Positions 30,107 to 36,224 of a stretch of 36,224 nucleotides of DNA are shown here, piece by piece. The DNA is from Verrucomicrobiaceae bacterium (GTDB lineage Bacteria; Verrucomicrobiota; Verrucomicrobiia; Verrucomicrobiales; DEV007), in assembly GCA_024229495.1 (NCBI GenBank), contig JAAESJ010000571.1:1-36224 (forward strand). Reading direction: 5' to 3'. Under the pieces are notes generated by a model, which was given only the letters and a program-made list of their open reading frames with translations, had not been told where the DNA came from and did not search any database. The first letter of the stretch is position 1. The number at the start of each line of letters is the position of its first letter. Position numbers and translations under genes: made by a program.

Positions 30107-33031
30107 ATGCAAGGTCTACCAGCCAAATCCAGCAAGTTGTCCGTATTGAAACCAAGCCGAAGTATTTATTTTTTTACCGCCTGTGTCGCGGGTATCGCCT
30201 GTGCTGTCTCCTTTTTTGAATCTGCCCATGGGCGCACCTGGACCTCGGTAGACGGCCGAAAGCTGGAGGCCGAGTTCATTAACACCAAGGGAGGAAAGCT
30301 GTTGCTCCGGCGTGATGCCGATCGCCAGGGTTTCGCTCTTGATCTGGACAAGGTTTCCGAGGCCGACCGCAAGTGGGTGAAGGAGCAGATGGAGGGAAAC
30401 GATGAACGGGCAGGACGTAACTGGTGGTCGCTGCAACCGATTACAAAGAAGGATCCCCCGGCAGCCGGCAACGCAGACTGGGGCAGCAATGAGATTGATG
30501 CCTTTATTCTGGCAAGACTCAAGCAGGAGAAACTTTCCCCCTCGCCGCGCGCCACGGCACGCGCGCAGGTGCGTCGCCTTTACTTTGACCTCACCGGCAT
30601 GCCACCTTCCCCGGAGGAGGTCATCGCGTTTGGGAAGGATCCTTCTGATACCGCTTATCTTGCCATCGTCGACAAGTTGCTGGCCTCCTCCCATTACGGG
30701 GAGCGCTGGGGCAGGCACTGGCTGGACATTGCCCGCTTTGGCGAGAGCGACGGCTTTGAGCGCAACGCCCCGCGCAATAACCTTTGGCCGTTCCGTGACT
30801 GGGTGATCAAGGCGCTTAATGCTGACATGCCCTATGACGAGTTTGCCCGCATGCAGGTTGCCGGTGACTTGATCAAGCCCGGCGTGGAAGGCAAGTCGGC
30901 GGTGGCTTTCCTGGCAGCAGGGCTGCACAACACCACTGTCGGCGGCAGTGAGTTCATGAAGAAAACCGCCCGTCAGGATGAGCTTGAGGAGATCGCCGGT
31001 GCCGTAGGGCAGACCTTTTTCGGGCTGACCGTCAACTGCGCCCGCTGTCATGATCACAAGTATGATCCGATCACCCAGAAGGAATACTACAGGCTGACCT
31101 CAGCGCTCGGCGGGGTCTACCACGGTGACCAGCAGGTGCGCGTCATTGTGGACGCGGACAAGCTTGCCGTGGCTCAGGAAGCGCTGAAGGGGACGGAGGA
31201 CAAGCTGGTCGCCATTGACAGGGAGGCGCGGGAGAAGGTGCTCAAATCGCGCAAGGGAGCCCCTGATAAGGCGCAGCCACAGGTGCCCAAGCCCTTCGCG
31301 CAGTGGGAATTTGAAGGTGACTTGCGCGACAGCCTGGGCAAGCTGCACGGTGAGGCGTCAGGAGGGGCGCGGGTGGAGAATGGCGCGCTGGTGGTCAATG
31401 GAAATGACGCCTTTGTCAGGACATCTCCCATTGCCAAGGATGTCACCGAGAAGACTCTTGAGGCATGGGTCCTGATCGACGGCCTTGACCAGCGCGGAGG
31501 CGGCGTGATTGGCCTGCAGACGACCAACGGCACCAACTTTGATGGGATCGTCTATGGTGAGCGCACCCCGCGCGCCTGGATGTCAGGCAGTGAGACCTTC
31601 AAGAGAAGTCAAGTCCATGGCGGTCCGGCGGAGTCTGAAGCGGACAAGAAGCCTGTCCATGTTGCCATTGTCTATCATGCCGACGGGCGGATCACCCGCT
31701 ATCGCAACGGGGTGGAGTATGACCAGACCTACAAGGCGGGCCTGGCAAAGTTCAACAAGGGGGGCTCACAGTTCATCTTCGGCATGCGGCATGGTACCGG
31801 GCCGGGCAATGCGCGGATGCTCAAAGGACGGATCCTGCGTGCGCAGTTCTATGACAGGGCGCTTGCCCCTGATGCGGTTGCCGCATCAGCCGGTGTTGAG
31901 AGCAGTTTTATTTCCGAGAAACAAATGCTGGCAGCTCTGGATGCCGGGCAGCGGGAGGAACGCACCAGACTGAAGGCGGAGGCTGACAAGTTGCGCGGGG
32001 AGATCAAGGGCTACAATTCCTCAGGAAAGCAGACCATCTACACGGTTGCTGCGCGGGGAAACCCGGGGGTAACCCGTCTGCTTAACCGCGGCCATGCCCT
32101 GCAACCCAAGGAGGAGGTGTATCCCGGCTCAATCAATGCGGTTTCAGGAATCTCCGCAGACTTCAAGATCGACAAAAATGCCCCTGACTCGGAGCGCAGG
32201 AAAAAGCTCGCGGAATGGATCACCAACCCGGGCAATCCGCTCTTTACCCGGGTTATTGTCAACCGGCTGTGGCACCATCACTTTGGCACCGGGCTGGTAA
32301 AGACGCCCAATGACCTGGGATACAGCGGCGGGATACCGAGTCACCCGGAACTGCTGGATTGGCTTGCCGTGAAACTTAAAGAGGAGGGTTACCATCTCAA
32401 GGCGATGCACCGCATCATGGTGACATCCAGTGCCTACCGTCAGGCTTCCAGCCCCAATGCGGTGGCGATCGCTGCTGATGCCGGCAACCGCCTGCTGTGG
32501 CGCAAGTCGCCGGTGCGCCTTGATGCCGAGAGCCTGCGCGATGCAATGCTCAAGGTCTCGGGAAAACTCAACACCAGGATGGGTGGTCCCGGCTTTCGTG
32601 ATGTCACCCACCGCTCCCTTGATGGAACCACCTATTACACGCCCATTGACAAGGAGGACGCTGAGCTGAACCGCAGGACGGTATACCGCTTCAGCCCGAG
32701 GGGGCGTCGCAGCGCAATCCTGGATGCCTTTGATTGTCCGGATCCCTCCACTGCCGCGCCGAGTCGCTCGGTGACCACCACGCCTTTGCAGGCACTCTCA
32801 CTGATGAACAATGCCTTTGTGCTGCGCATGGCCGGAGGATTCGCGACGGGCATTGAAACACAGGCAAACGGTGATGTTGCCAAGCAGGTCGAGCTTGTTT
32901 ATAGCCTTGCCTACGGGCGTGTGCCTGACGTCGAGGAAAAGAAGCAGGCCGGGCAACTGGTTTCCAAGCACGGGCTGAGTGCCCTGTGCCGGGTATTGTT
33001 CAACAGTAATGAGTTTGTCGTGATCGAATGA
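30107..33031 (+). CDS. DUF1549 / DUF1553 protein with SHD1 and LamG insertions (PSD1 family)
   Basis: A 974-residue exported protein. After a signal/anchor segment (about 18-41) comes an SHD1-like domain (about 43-95; RTWTSVDGRKLEAEFINTKG, FALDLDKVSEADRKWVKEQ). DUF1549 spans about 110-335, with RRLYFDLTGMPPSPEEV, SSHYGERWGRHWLDIARFGE and a CxxCH motif (C311-AR-C314-H315). A LamG-like sandwich (about 394-592; FAQWEFEGDLRDSLGKLHGE ... ILRAQFYDRALAPDA) is inserted before DUF1553 (about 695-970; VIVNRLWHHHFGTGLV, LFNSNEFVVIE). TTG at 30092 could start the frame, but ATG at 30107 is preferred. It overlaps the DUF1501 gene by four bases (ATGA). Carbohydrate binding by LamG and haem binding by CxxCH are inferences; the reaction is unknown. 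Confidence 0.93.
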   Translation: MQGLPAKSSKLSVLKPSRSIYFFTACVAGIACAVSFFESAHGRTWTSVDGRKLEAEFINTKGGKLLLRRDADRQGFALDLDKVSEADRKWVKEQMEGNDERAGRNWWSLQPITKKDPPAAGNADWGSNEIDAFILARLKQEKLSPSPRATARAQVRRLYFDLTGMPPSPEEVIAFGKDPSDTAYLAIVDKLLASSHYGERWGRHWLDIARFGESDGFERNAPRNNLWPFRDWVIKALNADMPYDEFARMQVAGDLIKPGVEGKSAVAFLAAGLHNTTVGGSEFMKKTARQDELEEIAGAVGQTFFGLTVNCARCHDHKYDPITQKEYYRLTSALGGVYHGDQQVRVIVDADKLAVAQEALKGTEDKLVAIDREAREKVLKSRKGAPDKAQPQVPKPFAQWEFEGDLRDSLGKLHGEASGGARVENGALVVNGNDAFVRTSPIAKDVTEKTLEAWVLIDGLDQRGGGVIGLQTTNGTNFDGIVYGERTPRAWMSGSETFKRSQVHGGPAESEADKKPVHVAIVYHADGRITRYRNGVEYDQTYKAGLAKFNKGGSQFIFGMRHGTGPGNARMLKGRILRAQFYDRALAPDAVAASAGVESSFISEKQMLAALDAGQREERTRLKAEADKLRGEIKGYNSSGKQTIYTVAARGNPGVTRLLNRGHALQPKEEVYPGSINAVSGISADFKIDKNAPDSERRKKLAEWITNPGNPLFTRVIVNRLWHHHFGTGLVKTPNDLGYSGGIPSHPELLDWLAVKLKEEGYHLKAMHRIMVTSSAYRQASSPNAVAIAADAGNRLLWRKSPVRLDAESLRDAMLKVSGKLNTRMGGPGFRDVTHRSLDGTTYYTPIDKEDAELNRRTVYRFSPRGRRSAILDAFDCPDPSTAAPSRSVTTTPLQALSLMNNAFVLRMAGGFATGIETQANGDVAKQVELVYSLAYGRVPDVEEKKQAGQLVSKHGLSALCRVLFNSNEFVVIE

Positions 33032-34458
33032 TGGATAACAAAATGACCCTTCCAAGACGGGACCTGCTAAACTGGGGAATCCGGGGCATCGGGGCAAGTG
33101 CCTTTGCCGAGTTGCTCCTCAAGGATCAGGCCAACGCATCAACCGGGGCCCTGCTTTCGCATTTCGCGCCCCGGGCAAAGCGGGCAATCCACATCTGTCT
33201 GGTTGGTGGCATGAGTCACATTGATTCCTTTGACCCGAAGCCGGAGCTTACCAAGAACCATGGTAAGCAGGCTGAGCTCTCCGAGAAGCCTGATATTTTC
33301 TTTGGCAGGGTTGGTCCCCTGCGCGGGGCGGACTGGGAGTTTAAACCGAGAGGCAGGAGCGGGTTGGAGGTTTCCGAGATGTTTCCGCACATCGCCGCTC
33401 ATGCGGATGAGCTTACAGTGATCCGCTCCATGGTCTCACAATCTGCCAACCACACCCCGGCTCTGTTCTTCCAGAACAGCGGGTTTGAGTTCAACGGCTA
33501 TCCCTCAATGGGTAGCTGGGCAGCATACGGGCTGGGTGCTGAGTCAGAATCCCTGCCTTCCTATGTGGTTCTTCCTGATGGTCGCGGTGATCCCAACGGC
33601 GGTTCCTCGAACTGGACCAACGGTTTTTTGCCTTCGCAGTTCCAGGGGGTGCGCTTTGGCAGTGGCGAGCGCCCGGTACAGGATCTTTTTCCGGCACATG
33701 AGATTGCATCCGGTGAGGAGGAGGCAAGCCGCAGCCTGCTGGAGCAACTCAACGAGAAGCATCGCGAACGCACCCAGCTTGATGACATACTCTCAGCGCG
33801 TATCCGCAGTTATGAACTGGCAGCGCGCATGCAGTTGGCTGTCCCTGAAGTGACGGACTTCAGCGGTGAGAGTGTTGCAACCCGGGAGATGTACGGCATC
33901 GGACAGAAGCCGACCGATGATTGTGGTAAGCGTTGCCTTCTTGGCAGGCGCTTGCTGGAGAAGGGCGTGCGTTTTGTGCAGGTGTTCTCCGGGGGGCCGA
34001 TCGCCGGTAGCCCGCGCAGCAGCTGGGATGCTCATGAGAACGTGAAGCAAAACCACGGTGCGGAGGCAGCGAAGATTGACAAGCCGATTGGTGCCCTGCT
34101 TGCCGACTTGAAGCAACGGGGAATGCTCGATGAGACCCTCGTGCTTTTCACCACGGAATTTGGCCGCACACCTTTTGCGCAGTCTGACAAGGGTAAGGTT
34201 GGCCCCGGGCGTGACCACAACAAGGGCGGGTTTTCAATCTGGGCCGCCGGCGGTGGCTTTAAGCCGGGAATCGCCCATGGTGGAACCGATGATATCGGCT
34301 GGAAGGCAGTGGAGAACCCTGTCACCTGGCATGATTTTCATGCCACCGTGTTGCACCTGCTCGGTATTAATCACAAGCGGTTGACCTTCTATCATAACGG
34401 AATTGAGCGCAGGTTAACCAATGTCCACGGCAATGTTGTCGGGGAAATTCTCGCCTAG
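33028..34458 (+). CDS. DUF1501 family protein with Tat signal
   Basis: A 476-residue DUF1501 protein, second in the window. The N-terminus LPRRDLLNWGIRGIGASAFA contains twin Arg (R10-R11) and a weak hydrophobic region, consistent with Tat export. Signatures: HICLVGGMSHIDSFDPKP, WDAHENVKQNH, TTEFGRTPFAQ, GPGRDHNKGGFSIWAAGGGF and WHDFHATVLHLLGINHKRLT. The fold is alkaline-phosphatase/sulfatase-like and the clustered His/Asp are probable metal ligands, but no reaction is established. The ATGA overlap with the DUF1549 gene implies coupled translation and a stoichiometric pair. It converges on the arylsulfatase gene. Compared with the DUF1501 protein at 4380-5837, it carries a different segment around the central GGPIAGSPRSSWDAH. 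Confidence 0.93.
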   Translation: MMDNKMTLPRRDLLNWGIRGIGASAFAELLLKDQANASTGALLSHFAPRAKRAIHICLVGGMSHIDSFDPKPELTKNHGKQAELSEKPDIFFGRVGPLRGADWEFKPRGRSGLEVSEMFPHIAAHADELTVIRSMVSQSANHTPALFFQNSGFEFNGYPSMGSWAAYGLGAESESLPSYVVLPDGRGDPNGGSSNWTNGFLPSQFQGVRFGSGERPVQDLFPAHEIASGEEEASRSLLEQLNEKHRERTQLDDILSARIRSYELAARMQLAVPEVTDFSGESVATREMYGIGQKPTDDCGKRCLLGRRLLEKGVRFVQVFSGGPIAGSPRSSWDAHENVKQNHGAEAAKIDKPIGALLADLKQRGMLDETLVLFTTEFGRTPFAQSDKGKVGPGRDHNKGGFSIWAAGGGFKPGIAHGGTDDIGWKAVENPVTWHDFHATVLHLLGINHKRLTFYHNGIERRLTNVHGNVVGEILA

Positions 34459-34501
34459 TTAAACCGCCCGTCAGAGTCAGGGCCCTTAGAACAAACTTCG
34501 C

Positions 34502-35884
34502 TTAACCCTTCTTGTAACCGGGGTTCTTATCGGTGGGTACGGGGGCCTGTGTAGCGCTTCGCCATGACTTGATCCTGGCGTGCATTGACTTGGCTTTTTC
34601 AGGTAGGGAGGTGGCAAGGTTTACTTTCTCACCGATATCCTTGGCAAGGTTGAAGAGCTCCAGCCGCCCATCCTCAAAATACTCAATGAGTTTCCAGTCG
34701 CCCTCCCGGATGACACCGCATGGGCGCGCGCGGAAGAAGGGATCGGGTTGTTCGTTGTTGCGCAGGTAGCTTTGCAGATAGGCGGGGAAGTGCCAGTAGA
34801 TGGAGCGCTTGGCAATTGTCTCTCCCTTGAAGAGGGGAAGCAGGTTGACCCCGTCCTGGATCTGCCCGGCCGGCAGTTTACCTCCGCAGATTGCCCGGAT
34901 GGTGGGATGCATGTCAACGGCGGCAATGGGGGTTGAGCATTTGGAGCCGGGCTTGACGACGCCCGGCCAATTGACAAAGAAGGGCACACGAATTCCTCCC
35001 TCATAGTAAGTTCCCTTGTATCCCTTGAGCGGGTGCATGGAGGTGGCTGGACCATAGCCGCCATTGTCCGAGCCGAACAGGATCACTGTGTTGTCCTTGA
35101 GGTTTAACTCCTCAAGTTTTGCAATGATACGCCCGACCCCATCGTCAACACTCTTGATCATGCCGCCCATGATGGCGTGATTGTGCAGCTTACCTGGTTT
35201 CTTGGAGGCGAAATACTTCCTGTCTTTTTCCTTTGCCTGCAGCGGGGTGTGTACTGCGAAGTGCGTCAGGTAGACCAGCCACGGTTTTTTCCGGTTGTTC
35301 TCGATGAAGCGAATGGCCTCCTCACTGAGACGGTCAGTCAGGTATTCATCCTTCGGAGAATTCTTCAGGCCGGCAACATTGCCGTGCGGAGGCAGGTATC
35401 CTCTCGGCGGGCTGCCGGAACGGCCGCCGCCGATGTTCAGGTCAAAGCCGTAGGGCAGGGGGTCTTTGCTCAGGTGCCATTTGCCCAGTGTTGCGGTGGT
35501 GTAACCGGCTTTCCTGGCACATTCCGCCCAAGTGGTGATTTCAGGGCGCAGGGTGTCAGTCCCCGGGATGTGCTTGAGGCGGCGGTGCTCACTCTTGCCG
35601 CGCGGTCCTGTTCCCACGTTGTAGATCTCGTGGCGCGGGCTGTATTGGCCCGAGAGCATACAGGCGCGTGAGGGGGCGCAGTTTGCAGCACCTGCGTAGG
35701 CATCGGAAAAAACCATCCCTTGCGCCGCAAGCTTGTCCAGGTGCGGGGTCTCGTAGAAATCCGACCCGGCGTAACCGGTGTCCCGCCAGCCAAAATCATC
35801 CAGGTAGATGAAGAGGATGTTCGGGCGACCGGCTCCGTGGCAGAAGGCAGTAAGCAGCAGGAGAATAAGGATCGGCGCACGCAT
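34502..35884 (-). CDS. Secreted arylsulfatase (S1 family)
   Basis: A 460-residue sulfatase with a short signal peptide (MRAPILILLLLTAFCHGAG). Active-site motifs: NILFIYLDDFGWRDTGYAG (metal Asp D29-D30), N68-C69-A-P-S-R in NCAPSRACMLSGQY (the Cys to be converted to formylglycine), TLGKWHL, HFAVHTPL, and FGSDNGGYGPATSMHPLKGY followed by KGTYYEGGIRVPFFVNWPG. It would release sulfate from an extracellular or periplasmic substrate. It differs from the iduronate-type sulfatase at 6644-8134 and probably handles a different linkage. It lies 54 bases downstream of a DUF1080 gene on the same strand, suggesting cotranscription and a shared carbohydrate target. Confidence 0.95.
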   Translation of the reverse strand: MRAPILILLLLTAFCHGAGRPNILFIYLDDFGWRDTGYAGSDFYETPHLDKLAAQGMVFSDAYAGAANCAPSRACMLSGQYSPRHEIYNVGTGPRGKSEHRRLKHIPGTDTLRPEITTWAECARKAGYTTATLGKWHLSKDPLPYGFDLNIGGGRSGSPPRGYLPPHGNVAGLKNSPKDEYLTDRLSEEAIRFIENNRKKPWLVYLTHFAVHTPLQAKEKDRKYFASKKPGKLHNHAIMGGMIKSVDDGVGRIIAKLEELNLKDNTVILFGSDNGGYGPATSMHPLKGYKGTYYEGGIRVPFFVNWPGVVKPGSKCSTPIAAVDMHPTIRAICGGKLPAGQIQDGVNLLPLFKGETIAKRSIYWHFPAYLQSYLRNNEQPDPFFRARPCGVIREGDWKLIEYFEDGRLELFNLAKDIGEKVNLATSLPEKAKSMHARIKSWRSATQAPVPTDKNPGYKKG

Positions 35885-35938
35885 GGGCAGACTACAGGGA
35901 GGATGTGGAATTTTTCCCCGGGGTAGGGTTTACTTGTT

Positions 35939-36224
35939 CTAGAGCTCCTTGATCCGGATGTTTCTCCACTGGACGGTGAACGGACCGGATTTTTTCCCGA
36001 TGCCGTGCACCTGTAACCCGATAAGCCCCTTGGAGTGGGTCTTGTAGATGGGCTCATCGGCCAGGTCGGCAATGGCTTCACCGTTGATCCATGTCTGGAT
36101 GCGGGGGCCCTTGGCAACAATGCGGTATTTGTTCCACTCGCGATCCTTGAAATGCTTGTGCGGCTTGAGCTCAGCCTTTGGAGTGAGCCAGCCGCGACCT
36201 GTTGCCTCCCCGCACACATATCCT
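35939..36224 (-). CDS. 3' end of a DUF1080 (3-keto-disaccharide hydrolase-like) protein
   Basis: Only the last 94 residues are in the window; the frame is open to the edge. The visible part has the family's sandwich pattern: GEATGRGWLTPKAELKPHKH, W-N-K-Y-R-I-V-A-K-G with an RIQTWINGEAIADLADE strand, and the ending GLIGLQVHGIGKKSGPFTVQ followed by WRNIRIKEL. DUF1080 domains are concanavalin-like; some members hydrolyse 3-keto-glycosides and others may only bind glycans. The location upstream of an arylsulfatase on the same strand fits a carbohydrate-processing operon. Confidence 0.9.
   Translation of the reverse strand, partial: GYVCGEATGRGWLTPKAELKPHKHFKDREWNKYRIVAKGPRIQTWINGEAIADLADEPIYKTHSKGLIGLQVHGIGKKSGPFTVQWRNIRIKEL

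Overview
The window looks like a chromosomal segment of a Verrucomicrobia / Planctomycetes-type bacterium, most likely a marine verrucomicrobium. The basis is gene content: two DUF1549-DUF1553 / DUF1501 gene pairs, several secreted sulfatases, a DUF1080 protein, planctomycete-style leucine-rich repeats, a C-terminal 'W...FyR' tail on secreted proteins, weak or absent Shine-Dalgarno sequences and moderately high G+C. No rRNA, tRNA, transposase, CRISPR array or phage gene was seen.

Layout. (1) 1-2242: 3' end of a repeat/coiled-coil surface protein, then on the minus strand a voltage-gated cation channel and a beta-barrel-like gene whose signal peptide is separated from the barrel by two in-frame TGA codons. 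(2) 2537-10476, plus strand: a DUF1549/DUF1553 + DUF1501 pair, a zinc-ribbon/DUF5362 membrane protein preceded by a perfect hairpin, an iduronate-sulfatase-like enzyme directly abutting a parallel beta-helix protein, a small secreted protein made of six 22-residue repeats, and a leucine-rich-repeat protein. (3) 10541-12849, minus strand: nrdR, an ATP-cone-like protein and a HIT protein in an operon-like run, with a DUF1579 protein upstream. (4) 12996-18330: an envelope island holding a LysM lipoprotein with a long VPAP stalk, a membrane-anchored protein with a GH75 (chitosanase-like) signature, two tandem tail-anchored paralogues with variable low-complexity middles, and on the opposite strand a Pro/Lys-rich secreted protein. 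(5) 18504-22966: two secreted amidohydrolase-family proteins with three amidohydrolase-like modules, only one of which keeps the metal-binding HxH motif. (6) 22984-27735, minus strand: a Gfo/Idh/MocA oxidoreductase, an RCC1-repeat secreted protein and a secreted nitrilase-superfamily enzyme with an N-terminal beta-sandwich. (7) 27888-36224: a possible toroid-type polysaccharide lyase, a second DUF1549 (SHD1 + LamG + DUF1553) / DUF1501 pair, then on the minus strand an arylsulfatase and the 3' end of a DUF1080 gene.

How they fit together. Regions 2, 6 and 7 look like machinery for degrading sulfated polysaccharide outside the cytoplasm: sulfatases remove sulfate, beta-helix and toroid proteins are candidate lyases, and the Gfo/Idh/MocA and DUF1080 proteins fit sugar oxidation and cleavage. 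The DUF1549/DUF1501 pairs accompany such genes in this group but have no firmly known reaction. Region 4 looks like a cell-wall or envelope-structure locus. Functions come from recognising motifs by eye; no database search was possible.
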